A stretch of 50,667 bases of DNA, taken from the IMG/VR virus record IMGVR_UViG_3300021961_011345, positions 1 through 50,667 of that record. One strand, given 5' to 3'. How positions within the stretch are numbered: position 1 is the stretch's first letter; each line of letters opens with the position of its first letter. The position numbers were made by a program, and so were the translations under genes. Source of the stretch: a virus. Positions 1 to 7,262 of the stretch are shown piece after piece. Under the pieces are notes generated by a model. The model did not search any database, was not told the DNA's origin, and saw only the letters and a program-made list of their open reading frames with translations.

Positions 1-497
1 ATTAGTTCTTCGATCGTATCAATTTGATTTTGTAAAAACCCATCTTCAACAGATTCTCTTAAGTTTTCAACATCGTTTAATAATCTTTCAAAATAAGATA
101 TAATTTTTTTTATATTTTTGAAGTTTTCAATTTTATAACTTTTATAACTTTTCATAAGACCATATTTTCCTTGATAAGATTCAACTAAACCATCAACTAA
201 ACCGTCGATTGACTCGTAGTATGTTTGAAGAGCTTTATGTGCGGCATATGAACCTTTTCCTGTAACAGCAAAATGAAACACATGTGCTTGATGTTGTGAG
301 TTCAATAACTTACAAACCATTTCACAAAAATCCTCATTTGTGTCATCTACTTCTTGATCATCATCATCGTCATCATCGTCATCATCGTCATCTTGATCAT
401 CATCATCATCGTCATCATCTAAATCATCTTCTTCTTGTTCGAAAAGTCCTCTTCTTTTGATTTCTTCAAAAATTCTATCGTTTAAATCTTTTTTCAT
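1..497 (-). CDS. DUF5856-like phage protein, C-terminus cut by window edge
   Basis: Open frame from ATG at 497 to the left edge without a stop, so the C-terminus is missing. After about 18 charged residues comes an acidic tract of roughly 25 residues that is nearly all Asp, built from GAT/GAC codons (about 360-425). The rest is helical, with HVFHFAVTGKGSYAAHK followed by a YYESIDGLVDGLVESYQGKYG stretch. That pattern (His-rich helix, then a YYE...D..VE..QG motif) resembles the DUF5856 family of phage proteins, which looks like a small ferritin/Dps-type helical bundle; this is recognition from memory. Function unknown. It is the last gene of its transcription unit visible here. Confidence 0.7.
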   Translation of the reverse strand, partial: MKKDLNDRIFEEIKRRGLFEQEEDDLDDDDDDDDQDDDDDDDDDDDDQEVDDTNEDFCEMVCKLLNSQHQAHVFHFAVTGKGSYAAHKALQTYYESIDGLVDGLVESYQGKYGLMKSYKSYKIENFKNIKKIISYFERLLNDVENLRESVEDGFLQNQIDTIEEL

Positions 498-528
498 AGT
501 TTTTTTTATTATAAATACTTTGAAGTTT

Positions 529-1029
529 TTATTTTTCTATTAAATCTTTTTCTGCGATCAAAATTAATTCTTCATCAATAAAAACACCCATAGATTTTAT
601 TTTCGTAACAATTTCAGGATAGTTTTTCCAAACTTTAACTCCTTCATTCTCAGGACTGTAATCATTATCAACCAAATATTGTACAACGGTGTTCTCATCA
701 AGAGTGACAAATCCGTGGGCAAAATATCGTGGTACATAAACCTCATCACCATCACTCATTTCAAAAAAAAATACTTTATTGTAATCTTCTGATACGGTTC
801 TTAGATCAATGACAAAGTCCAATATCTTACCAGATATAACTTTGATTAATTTGGCTTGAGCGTATTCGTTCTTTTGATAGTGAAGTCCCCGTAATGTATA
901 TTTACGGGGATTAACACTAATATTACTCTGAAGCCAATTCTTATCAAGTTTATCTAACATCAAAGGACTAAATGTTCCTCTTTTGTCTTTGAAAATTTTT
1001 TTCTCAATAAAATGTGCCTTTTCCATCAT
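529..1029 (-). CDS. dTDP-4-dehydrorhamnose 3,5-epimerase-like (RmlC/RfbC family cupin)
   Basis: A cupin of about 166 residues. The family signature is clear: a DKRGTFSP N-terminal motif, LRGLHYQ with the catalytic His, VISGKILDFVIDLR, and VPRYFAHGF. RmlC enzymes epimerise C3 and C5 of 4-keto-6-deoxyhexose nucleotides; many relatives are 3- or 3,5-epimerases acting on other sugars. The frame is open to a TTG at 1074, but the ATG at 1029 is the better start because its ATGA overlaps the TGA of the upstream phosphoesterase and the conserved domain begins just after it. It lies outside the main sugar island, where a second RmlC-like gene sits at 27423-27944, so the two probably act on different sugars. 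Confidence 0.85.
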   Translation of the reverse strand: MMEKAHFIEKKIFKDKRGTFSPLMLDKLDKNWLQSNISVNPRKYTLRGLHYQKNEYAQAKLIKVISGKILDFVIDLRTVSEDYNKVFFFEMSDGDEVYVPRYFAHGFVTLDENTVVQYLVDNDYSPENEGVKVWKNYPEIVTKIKSMGVFIDEELILIAEKDLIEK

Positions 1030-1718
1030 AGAAATACTATTTCGTTTGTTATTGGATTCCAATCTATATTCCAAGGTAAGTGGGCATAAGCGTATCTCTC
1101 ATTAAGAACTGAAGCATTGAAGAAGTGAGTATGTCCATTATAATAATGTCCGTAACCAGTATGGATATGTCCACAGATATGAATCTTAGGTTTAATTTGT
1201 TTGATTCTTTCAGCAAGTAATTCACAACCTAAATGTTGACCTCTTCGACCTTCTACATCATCTAAGAATCCCCAAGCCGGTCCGTGTGTTATTAGAATGT
1301 CAATATCCTCAGGAATCATATTCCACTTTTCTTTCAACTCATCACCATTTCGTGGTAGATTAAACGCCCAATTATAAAACTCAGGTTGCCATGGACTACC
1401 CCAAATTTTAACTTCAGGTTCTCCTCCTTCAATTATCCCCATAAAGTCATCTTCAAGATAATCTATATTTTTATAACCCGTAAGAACACCTTTAATTTTC
1501 TCTGTATTGTTTTGAAATCCCCAATCGTGGTTACCCGCAATAAAAACTTTACTGGTGTAATTATCCAACCCATTGTACCACTTAGCGAACTCACGGATCT
1601 CGTGTTCATAACCCATAGAACTAAGGTCACCAGCATGAATAAGAAGATCGCCACCAGGAAGATCATCAGTAATTCTTTTGTGATGATTATGAGTATCTGA
1701 AATTATTGTAAGTTTCAT
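1026..1718 (-). CDS. Calcineurin-like metallophosphoesterase (230 aa)
   Basis: All dinuclear-metal motifs of the metallophosphoesterase fold are present in order: SDTH (residues 7-10), a GDL motif near 30, GNHD near 62-65, a THGP motif near 145, and GHIHTG near 183-188. Length and layout fit the MPPED/YfcE-like group of phosphodiesterases or phosphatases. The substrate cannot be told. Stop and next start overlap as ATGA with the RmlC-like gene downstream. A second, unrelated-looking phosphoesterase is at 11916-12659. Confidence 0.9.
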   Translation of the reverse strand: MKLTIISDTHNHHKRITDDLPGGDLLIHAGDLSSMGYEHEIREFAKWYNGLDNYTSKVFIAGNHDWGFQNNTEKIKGVLTGYKNIDYLEDDFMGIIEGGEPEVKIWGSPWQPEFYNWAFNLPRNGDELKEKWNMIPEDIDILITHGPAWGFLDDVEGRRGQHLGCELLAERIKQIKPKIHICGHIHTGYGHYYNGHTHFFNASVLNERYAYAHLPWNIDWNPITNEIVFL

Positions 1719-1909
1719 ATATTTTTTTTATTTCTTTTTCTTTCTACTTTGTATTTGAACATGTAATCTACAAGTTCATAACATTCCATTCTTTTTTTCC
1801 ATTTATTTTTGAAATTCTCAAACAGTTTATCTGTAGTTTTGATATGATCACTGTTTTCACTTGAGTTGAGTACTCTTAGTACAAATTCAAAATCTTTAGT
1901 TGCGTTCAT
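1715..1909 (-). CDS. Small hypothetical protein (64 aa)
   Basis: Charged, Lys/Glu-rich protein with no recognised domain. The frame is open to a TTG at 1918, but the ATG at 1909 is the likely start. It overlaps the 3' end of the thioesterase gene by 14 bases and its stop overlaps the phosphoesterase ATG by 4 bases, so it sits in a coupled string of genes. Function unknown. Confidence 0.6.
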   Translation of the reverse strand: MNATKDFEFVLRVLNSSENSDHIKTTDKLFENFKNKWKKRMECYELVDYMFKYKVERKRNKKNI

Positions 1910-2312
1910 TTTGTTCAATTAAATTATTAATTCTTTTTTTTGCCTTTTCTCCAAGTGGAATGGGATTACCCCCTTCGTCAATTTGTACAAATGTGATGTT
2001 AGTTTTTAACACCAAATCTTGTTTTCCTGTGTAAACACTATGGGTTCTTGCTTCCATATACAAAGATAGTGAAGTATTTCCGATTCTACAAGGAAAACCA
2101 TAAATTTTTAATAACTGACTTTCTTTTGCCGGTCTTTCGAAATTACATTGATCGATTGAAACTGTGACCATTCTTGGTGTATCGCATAGTTGCATTGCAT
2201 AACCTGCCGCTGCGGAGTCAATCCATTTGAGTAAAGATCCCCCAAAAAGATTTCCATGAAATCCTAAATCCGATTTTTTTATTGGGTGTGTCGAGATTAA
2301 TTCCATAACCAT
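1896..2312 (-). CDS. Hotdog-fold acyl-CoA thioesterase (YciA-like)
   Basis: 138 residues with the hotdog acyl-CoA thioesterase pattern: HGNLFGGSLLKWIDSAAAGYA (residues 19-39, with the conserved Asp at the start of the long helix), then VTVSIDQCNFERPA and a C-terminal strand with LVLKTNITFVQID. Members hydrolyse acyl-CoA thioesters in the cytoplasm. Two ATGs (2312 and 2306) are in frame; the upstream one is used here. The first 16 bases overlap the end of the HNH gene. A thioesterase is an uncommon phage cargo; a role in altering host lipid or acyl pools is only a guess. Confidence 0.82.
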   Translation of the reverse strand: MVMELISTHPIKKSDLGFHGNLFGGSLLKWIDSAAAGYAMQLCDTPRMVTVSIDQCNFERPAKESQLLKIYGFPCRIGNTSLSLYMEARTHSVYTGKQDLVLKTNITFVQIDEGGNPIPLGEKAKKRINNLIEQNERN

Positions 2313-2965
2313 TTATATGTTTTTTTTTGTTTTATAGATGTTATTTGTGCCTGACTTATATTATATTTTTCAGATATAAATTTATAAGTTTTTCCTTGAT
2401 TAATCAACTCTACAATTTCTAAAACTTCAAGGTCCGAAAGTTTCGAGTTATGTTTTGATAATTTTTCTTTAGTGGATTCACTTAACGTTTTCCCTTTATG
2501 TGCTTTGGAAATATTTTCTCTCCATAATTTTCTAGTTTCTCTATCATTTTGTTTGTAAAAATTTTTCAAACCGTCAACTCTAGATTTTATTTGTTCCTCT
2601 GACCATTTATAACCTATTAATTTTTTTCTCATTTTTTCCACAACTTCAATCGGTCTTTTTTTACCAACTAATTTTTTTCTTATTTTTTCACGAATTTCTT
2701 GTGAAACTGTCCAACCAGTTAAATTTTGAGGATTTATATTAATTCGTTTCATTAAAAATACCAAAGATCTGAATTCTTTTTCAGATTTTGTTTCTTCAAA
2801 TTGTTTCAAATGAACTTTATAATGATCTTTAATGGATAAACATATCAAATTATCTATTGAATTATTTTTTCTATTTCCATCAATGTGGTGTATGTCAAAA
2901 GTTCTTCCTTGTTCGTCTTTTGGTATTTTCCCATGGAATTCTTCCCATATTTTTCTATAATTCAT
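2297..2965 (-). CDS. HNH homing-type endonuclease
   Basis: About 222 residues. The N-terminus has the HNH signature: DIHHIDGNRKNNSIDNLICLS, typical of phage HNH nucleases. The middle and C-terminus carry repeated basic elements of the NUMOD3 kind (HKGKTLSESTKEKLSK and two related KLVGKKRP / KLIGYKWSEE segments) and a C-terminal helix-turn-helix-like part (GKTYKFISEKYNISQAQITSI), which in homing enzymes bind target DNA. The ATG at 2965 is chosen over a TTG at 2980. The last codons overlap the thioesterase start by 16 bases, consistent with a mobile gene wedged between host-phage genes. Confidence 0.88.
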   Translation of the reverse strand: MNYRKIWEEFHGKIPKDEQGRTFDIHHIDGNRKNNSIDNLICLSIKDHYKVHLKQFEETKSEKEFRSLVFLMKRININPQNLTGWTVSQEIREKIRKKLVGKKRPIEVVEKMRKKLIGYKWSEEQIKSRVDGLKNFYKQNDRETRKLWRENISKAHKGKTLSESTKEKLSKHNSKLSDLEVLEIVELINQGKTYKFISEKYNISQAQITSIKQKKTYKWLWN

Positions 2966-3017
2966 ATTAATAAATATCAATTAACCTCCAAAAAGAAGGT
3001 TCTCACCGAAAATTACT

Positions 3018-3407
3018 TCAATTGTTCCATTCTATTTTTATCCATTTATTGTCGTGATTGTACTTGAAAGATCCGATATACTTTTTATTCCATTCACTTG
3101 GTGAAATCAGTGATAGAAATATTTTTTCGTCCGTGGAATAATAAAGGTGATAAATTTTTCCAATTACCGGCTCAAAACTAAACTTTGATCTATAAACCAT
3201 ATCGTTCCATTGATATTCATCAACAAGTTTTTCATATTCTTTTTTCAACTCCAAGAACTTATCCTCAAATTGTTGATTGACATTTATAACTCTTGGTTCC
3301 TTCCAATGTTCCATATTGGTGACCTTAATTGCTGGCGCACCAACATTACTACCATACGGTAATAACCCAGGGTTATCAGAAACATTATCAGGTTTTTTGT
3401 CACTCAT
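3018..3407 (-). CDS. DUF2452 (C1orf50-like) protein
   Basis: 129 residues. N-terminal NPGLLPYGSNVGAPAIKV is followed by a helical middle and a C-terminal GKIYHLYYSTDEKIFLSLI / SPSEWNKKYIGSFKY block. That last block closely matches what I remember of DUF2452, a family shared by bacteria, phages and eukaryotic C1orf50. The molecular function is not known. The start overlaps the stop of the upstream 107-residue gene by one base. Confidence 0.8.
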   Translation of the reverse strand: MSDKKPDNVSDNPGLLPYGSNVGAPAIKVTNMEHWKEPRVINVNQQFEDKFLELKKEYEKLVDEYQWNDMVYRSKFSFEPVIGKIYHLYYSTDEKIFLSLISPSEWNKKYIGSFKYNHDNKWIKIEWNN

Positions 3408-3730
3408 TAGTAGAGATCTATTTGTTTTTTAATTCTATCAAGAATATCTTCATTCATGATATTTTCATTAATTAAAATTTGTTCCAATAGGTCTTTTATT
3501 TCGTTCTTGGACTTTTCTTTTGATCTTTGTCTGTTTACCAGCTCAACTTGGTATAAATGATATGCAACCTCATCAACTTTTCTTAATTTATTAAGATATT
3601 TTTCAATTCGTTGGTCAAGTTTTCTATGTCTATCCATGTTGTAGATAGTTGGAAGAGCCTTGAACAATTCGTCCAATCTACCTTTTAGGTATTGAATTTC
3701 TCCGTACTTAATTATTTCTTGATCTGTCAT
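3407..3730 (-). CDS. Hypothetical helical protein (107 aa)
   Basis: Highly charged, mostly helical protein with likely coiled-coil segments (YLKGRLDELFKAL; KLDQRIEKYLNKLRKVDEV). No domain recognised. It starts with ATG at 3730 and ends overlapping the DUF2452 gene by one base, so the two are probably co-translated. Confidence 0.6.
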   Translation of the reverse strand: MTDQEIIKYGEIQYLKGRLDELFKALPTIYNMDRHRKLDQRIEKYLNKLRKVDEVAYHLYQVELVNRQRSKEKSKNEIKDLLEQILINENIMNEDILDRIKKQIDLY

Positions 3731-3739
3731 ATTATTATA

Positions 3740-3832
3740 TTAAAGGAAACCTCTTCCATTGAAAGTCATTGCGTTAATTTTTTCTTTCTCAAGAAATCTT
3801 AGATAGGTAAATAATTTTTTAATTAGTTTCAT
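3740..3832 (-). CDS. Very small protein (30 aa), tentative
   Basis: Short frame starting ATG at 3832 and ending TAA at 3740, translating to a basic peptide ending in MTFNGRGFL. It packs tightly between the neighbouring short genes, 9 bases before the 107-residue gene and 5 bases after the 28-residue one. The packing and the glycine-rich ending suggest a real micro-gene, but support is limited to that. Confidence 0.4.
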   Translation of the reverse strand: MKLIKKLFTYLRFLEKEKINAMTFNGRGFL

Positions 3833-3837
3833 TTTTT

Positions 3838-3924
3838 TTAAAATAGTGATATTAATATCATACCAAACAATATACCCGCAATCATTACAAATAACATTTC
3901 TATACCTGTATTATCTTTTTCCAT
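3838..3924 (-). CDS. Single-pass membrane micro-protein (28 aa)
   Basis: MEKDNTGIE followed by one hydrophobic segment (MLFVMIAGILFGMILISLF). Starts ATG at 3924 soon after the terminator at 3991-4016. No homologue recognised; one of several single-helix micro-proteins in the window. Confidence 0.45.
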   Translation of the reverse strand: MEKDNTGIEMLFVMIAGILFGMILISLF

Positions 3925-3990
3925 TGTACTTTCAAATTTTTGATTCTGTTTTCAAATCAAAATATAATATTATTTTCCAATTTAATCAAA

Positions 3991-4016
3991 CAAAAAACCC
4001 CACCTTTTGAGTGGGG
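3991..4016 (-). terminator. Intrinsic terminator (minus strand)
   Basis: On the minus strand CCCCAC (4016-4011), a seven-base loop, GTGGGG (4003-3998) and then six T (3997-3992). A GC-rich six-pair stem followed at once by a T run is a textbook Rho-independent terminator. It would end transcription arriving from the 31-residue and coiled-coil genes at 4027-4301, so the genes to its left need their own promoter. Confidence 0.85.
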
Positions 4017-4026
4017 ATTAACTATT

Positions 4027-4122
4027 TTATTTTTTATTTCTATTTTTGTACTTTTCTGTTATTTTAATAAGTCCAATAGAAAATAATGATCCGAGTGTAA
4101 TTGCTATAATAATTGTAATCAT
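4027..4122 (-). CDS. Single-pass membrane micro-protein (31 aa)
   Basis: MITIIIAITLGSLFSIGLI hydrophobic segment followed by a short Lys/Asn-rich tail. Its ATG overlaps the TGA of the coiled-coil gene upstream as ATGA, the coupling used all over this genome, which supports it being real. Last gene before the terminator at 3991-4016. Confidence 0.5.
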   Translation of the reverse strand: MITIIIAITLGSLFSIGLIKITEKYKNRNKK

Positions 4123-4301
4123 AATCCTGATAATCTATGAATCTCCAATTTCATTTGATCGTTTTTAAGTTGGAGTTGTTCTTCTTTTTTTTCAAGTTTA
4201 TCTTCCAAACGTAAGACCAATTCTTCGGTTTCTTTTCCTTGGATTCTTTTAAGTTCATCAAGAAGTGGTTTTACTTCTTTTAGAATTTCAACATTTCCCA
4301 T
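4119..4301 (-). CDS. Short coiled-coil protein (60 aa)
   Basis: Almost entirely Leu/Glu/Lys helix (ELVLRLEDKLEKKEEQLQLK), predicted coiled coil. Followed by an overlapping membrane micro-protein; the pair could form a complex, spanin-like in arrangement, but neither has a lipobox or signal peptide, so that is only a thought. Function unknown. Confidence 0.55.
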   Translation of the reverse strand: MGNVEILKEVKPLLDELKRIQGKETEELVLRLEDKLEKKEEQLQLKNDQMKLEIHRLSGL

Positions 4302-4351
4302 TTCAAAAATTTAAATATTATTGGTGTGACCAAGTTGGGGATCTTTTCCCC

Positions 4352-4924
4352 CTATGAATGAAAATTATGTAAATTTTCTTCCATGTCTTCTACCACTTTT
4401 AAACATTCTTCGAAAACTATAAAAGGGTAATCTTTAAATAACCATTGGATGATGTCTCCAAGATTTTCAAATAAATTTTTCAAATTAATTGCTTCATAAT
4501 ACGATCCACTAATGTCGTAATCTTTTTTAAATCTAAAGTTATCAAAATCTATTGGTACAAAATAATTTGAATCCCAATAAGGTGTTGCCATGCCATGTAG
4601 TTCCACTTTATTTTCGTTTGATACGCTCTCAAATAAAAAATTAACTGTTCCAACAAATGAATCGATTTCAAAAGTTATTCTGTAATCACCATCGCTTATA
4701 CCCTCGTTCCAGTAGTTTTTATTTCTACTTATAAAATACATACAAAGTTCGTAAAGGTCGTCTGAATCAAAATTATTGACAGGTATGTGTCCAATTAATT
4801 TTATGGCATCTTTCATAGATAATTTATATCTATACAAAACAGTTTGTAATCCATTTTTTTTTATAGATTTTTCAAATAACTGTGACAATGATTCACTTTG
4901 CGATTCGGAAAATAAAATTTTCAT
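4352..4924 (-). CDS. Hypothetical protein (190 aa)
   Basis: Begins MKILFSESQSESLSQLFEKSIKKNG, an N-terminus style (MKIL.SESQ) seen in proteins of large Bacteroidetes phages, then a mixed alpha/beta body rich in Asp and Phe. No catalytic motif seen. It lies four bases after the endolysin stop in the direction opposite to transcription, so it is co-transcribed just downstream of the endolysin. Confidence 0.65.
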   Translation of the reverse strand: MKILFSESQSESLSQLFEKSIKKNGLQTVLYRYKLSMKDAIKLIGHIPVNNFDSDDLYELCMYFISRNKNYWNEGISDGDYRITFEIDSFVGTVNFLFESVSNENKVELHGMATPYWDSNYFVPIDFDNFRFKKDYDISGSYYEAINLKNLFENLGDIIQWLFKDYPFIVFEECLKVVEDMEENLHNFHS

Positions 4925-4928
4925 TTTG

Positions 4929-5813
4929 TTATAAACTTAATAACATGTCGATAAGTTCTTGTTGTGGAAACATATCTGACTTATCTTTTCTCGTGTTAGT
5001 GTGTGTCCACATACCTTTTATCTTTCCGTAGTAAGCGTCAGAATTGAATTCGAAACCTGCGGCACCTTTGCTTTTTATCTCTTGTACCAAACCTTTTCTT
5101 ACATCAATATTATCTCTCTCAGCGATAAATAAAATAAATGATTTGAGTGTACTGATTTGCTTCTCAGAATATCTATGATAAAATTTTGATCCTCTGAATG
5201 GTTGTTTTAGTTCAACAATTTGAAGTGGGTTTGCTTTTTGTCCTGTATAAGTTAAACCATTTTTAATTGGTCCAAAATTACAAACTTCAATACCTACTGA
5301 ATGAGTATGCATGTGTTGTGATCCATTGTCTCCTAAGTGCCAACCGTAAGCCCCCTCAGGAAAACATTGAACAAGAGTTCCATCATATATGTCGTTACCG
5401 TTGAACACGGATTGTCCTCCCATCACAAACTCTGTCCCTACTCTTCCTCGAGTGTCGTTATTCCACATCCTAATTACAGAATAGGGGTCGTGTCCTCCAG
5501 CAGTATGGTGTAAAAACAAATATTCTTTTTTTGTTGGTCCCACCAAATACTCATCTTTATCCATGTATTTTTGATCTATGATCAATTTTTCGGTAGAAAT
5601 AACTGTTTCAGATAAATCAGTGGTAATATAGAAACCCATGGCATTCCATGTTTTTTCACCAACAATACCATCTGCAACTAATTTATTTGCACTTTGGAAT
5701 TTTTTTACGGCCTCTTCCGTTTTTGGGCCGAAATCACCGTCTACTTTGATTTTTAGGTATTTTTGAAGATCCTCTACTTCTTTTCCTTTAGAACCTAATT
5801 TGAGTACTTTCAT
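4929..5813 (-). CDS. Endolysin: peptidoglycan-binding domain plus N-acetylmuramoyl-L-alanine amidase
   Basis: 294 residues, two domains. Residues 1-60 are a PG_binding_1 domain (LKLGSKGKEVEDLQKYLKI, VDGDFGPKTEEAVKKFQ, DGIVGEKTWNAM). From about 95 comes an amidase_2 type catalytic domain: LFLHHTAGG with the first zinc His, GWHLGD, and THSVGIEV, then the C-terminal MWTHTN..KDKSDMFP with the last His and Lys/Asp. It would cut the bond between N-acetylmuramate and L-alanine. No signal peptide, so it would need a holin. It is separate from the membrane-anchored glucosaminidase at 20791-21336. Confidence 0.92.
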   Translation of the reverse strand: MKVLKLGSKGKEVEDLQKYLKIKVDGDFGPKTEEAVKKFQSANKLVADGIVGEKTWNAMGFYITTDLSETVISTEKLIIDQKYMDKDEYLVGPTKKEYLFLHHTAGGHDPYSVIRMWNNDTRGRVGTEFVMGGQSVFNGNDIYDGTLVQCFPEGAYGWHLGDNGSQHMHTHSVGIEVCNFGPIKNGLTYTGQKANPLQIVELKQPFRGSKFYHRYSEKQISTLKSFILFIAERDNIDVRKGLVQEIKSKGAAGFEFNSDAYYGKIKGMWTHTNTRKDKSDMFPQQELIDMLLSL

Positions 5814-5858
5814 ATCTATCGTTTAATAATAAATATGCGTCAATTAATAAAATTGGTT

Positions 5859-6140
5859 TTACTTTTGATCATACCATTTCCAACCAAGAAATAATTTTGT
5901 AAAATATCTGTGAATTACATTTGGCTTAACTTCAAAGAAAACATGGAAACTTTTACCAATTTTATAATAACCAACTTGTTTTGATAACCCTTTAATATTT
6001 GGTACCTCTTCAGATCTCATAACAAACTCTTCATTCAAATCAAACCTTTCTTCTTTTTTCTTTCGAGGTTTGTATGTTCTTTTTTTATCAGAACTTGATT
6101 TGTTATTTCTATACGTCTCTTTAATAATTACTTTTTCCAT
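5859..6140 (-). CDS. Hypothetical basic protein (93 aa)
   Basis: The first 32 residues are Lys/Arg-rich (KKRTYKPRKKKEER), the remainder a small aromatic domain ending KLFLGWKWYDQK. Could bind nucleic acid through the tail. No family recognised. Confidence 0.55.
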   Translation of the reverse strand: MEKVIIKETYRNNKSSSDKKRTYKPRKKKEERFDLNEEFVMRSEEVPNIKGLSKQVGYYKIGKSFHVFFEVKPNVIHRYFTKLFLGWKWYDQK

Positions 6141-6164
6141 ATTATAATAATACTATTTTAACTT

Positions 6165-6401
6165 TCATTGTAAATGTTCCAACTGATCTTCGTTAAAGAT
6201 GTGAAGAAGTCCGTACTCATCCATTTCGCCAACCACTCGAACATTTCCTTCTACGGTTTTAAATACCGATACAATAGTACAAGGAAACTTATACCCTTTT
6301 AATTTTACTGCTTTATCGCCTACTTGGAATTTTGTTTTGTTTACTTGGGGGAAATCTCCATCTGATAATTGTGGGTCATTCCAATCATTTTTTATTTCCA
6401 T
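6165..6401 (-). CDS. Hypothetical small beta protein (78 aa)
   Basis: Contains FQVGDKAVKLKGYKFPCTIVSVF and VRVVGEMDEYGLLHIFNEDQL, the spacing of a small SH3-like/KOW-like beta barrel. No specific family assigned. Short gap to the dehydrogenase gene. Confidence 0.55.
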   Translation of the reverse strand: MEIKNDWNDPQLSDGDFPQVNKTKFQVGDKAVKLKGYKFPCTIVSVFKTVEGNVRVVGEMDEYGLLHIFNEDQLEHLQ

Positions 6402-6409
6402 AATTTTAT

Positions 6410-7258
6410 TTATTCTGAAACAGCCCTACCTATTTGTTTTGTCCAATCCAAATCTGTTCTGACTTCTTTATTTTTTTTTATTGTTGCTTTCAACATGATT
6501 GCGTTTACTCCTGAATTTTCCGCCAAGAAACTTAATGCCTCAATATCTTTTGGAAAACAGTGTCCTCCAAAACCAAAATCACCGTCAGGTCCTGGAACAG
6601 ACCAATGACTATAACCTAATCTTTCGTCTTGTTTTGCATATTCTATCACTTTATCATAGTCAATATCAAGTTGTTGACATATTTGGAACATCTCATTAGC
6701 AAAAGAAACTTTTGTTGCTAAAAAGGTGTTAGTTAAATACTTGATCATCTCGGCAATGGTGGAGCTTGTTTTTATAATGGGGACTTTGGGAAATGGTTTG
6801 TGAAACAGTTGAGTAACTTTTGAAGAATAAGGTCTTTCCGCCCCTATAATTATTCTTTTTTGATTTTTATAATCATCAACCGCATTTGCTTCAGTGAGAA
6901 ATTCAGGATTGAAAGCAATAAAAATATTATTAAAATTTTTATTCAATCTATCTGTTGTTCCAGGTGGAATGGTGGATTTAAGAATGACAATGAAATCTTT
7001 TTTATTGTGTATTTCTACACTTTTAGAAATTTCTTTCAAACAATTTTCGACAATGGACAAATCACACTCCCCATTTTTTTTCATTGGTGTTGGTAAACAC
7101 AAAAATGTTTCGTTAACTTTTTCAATTAAACTTTCGAGGGTTTCTTCAGTGCAATTTTTATTTATGTCGAAAGTTTTAACATCAAAATAATTTTTCATAA
7201 CCTCAAAAACCGCATTTCCAACAAAACCTTGTCCTATTATACCTAAAGTTTTTTTCAT
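6410..7258 (-). CDS. Short UDP-glucose/GDP-mannose dehydrogenase-like enzyme lacking the C-terminal domain
   Basis: 282 residues against about 390-450 for the family. The Rossmann loop GQGFVG is at residues 9-14; LPTPM, KSTIPPGT, FNPEFLTE and IKYLTNTFLATKVSFANE follow as in UgdH/WecC. The catalytic cysteine motif GFGGHCFPKD is present near residue 233. The protein stops soon after it, so the usual C-terminal sugar-nucleotide-binding domain is absent. Family enzymes oxidise C6 of UDP-glucose or similar with NAD+. Short forms occur in phages. Substrate unknown; it may act with the sugar island at 23-35 kb. Confidence 0.85.
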   Translation of the reverse strand: MKKTLGIIGQGFVGNAVFEVMKNYFDVKTFDINKNCTEETLESLIEKVNETFLCLPTPMKKNGECDLSIVENCLKEISKSVEIHNKKDFIVILKSTIPPGTTDRLNKNFNNIFIAFNPEFLTEANAVDDYKNQKRIIIGAERPYSSKVTQLFHKPFPKVPIIKTSSTIAEMIKYLTNTFLATKVSFANEMFQICQQLDIDYDKVIEYAKQDERLGYSHWSVPGPDGDFGFGGHCFPKDIEALSFLAENSGVNAIMLKATIKKNKEVRTDLDWTKQIGRAVSE

Positions 7259-7262
7259 AATT

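Noticed and set aside
360-425. Short tandem repeat as a CRISPR or microsatellite element
   Set aside because: The GTCATC repetition is in frame and encodes an Asp tract of a protein; no spacers.
1030-1074. Extended N-terminus of the RmlC-like gene starting at TTG 1074
   Set aside because: The upstream part lies within the phosphoesterase gene and ATG 1029 has the ATGA coupling.
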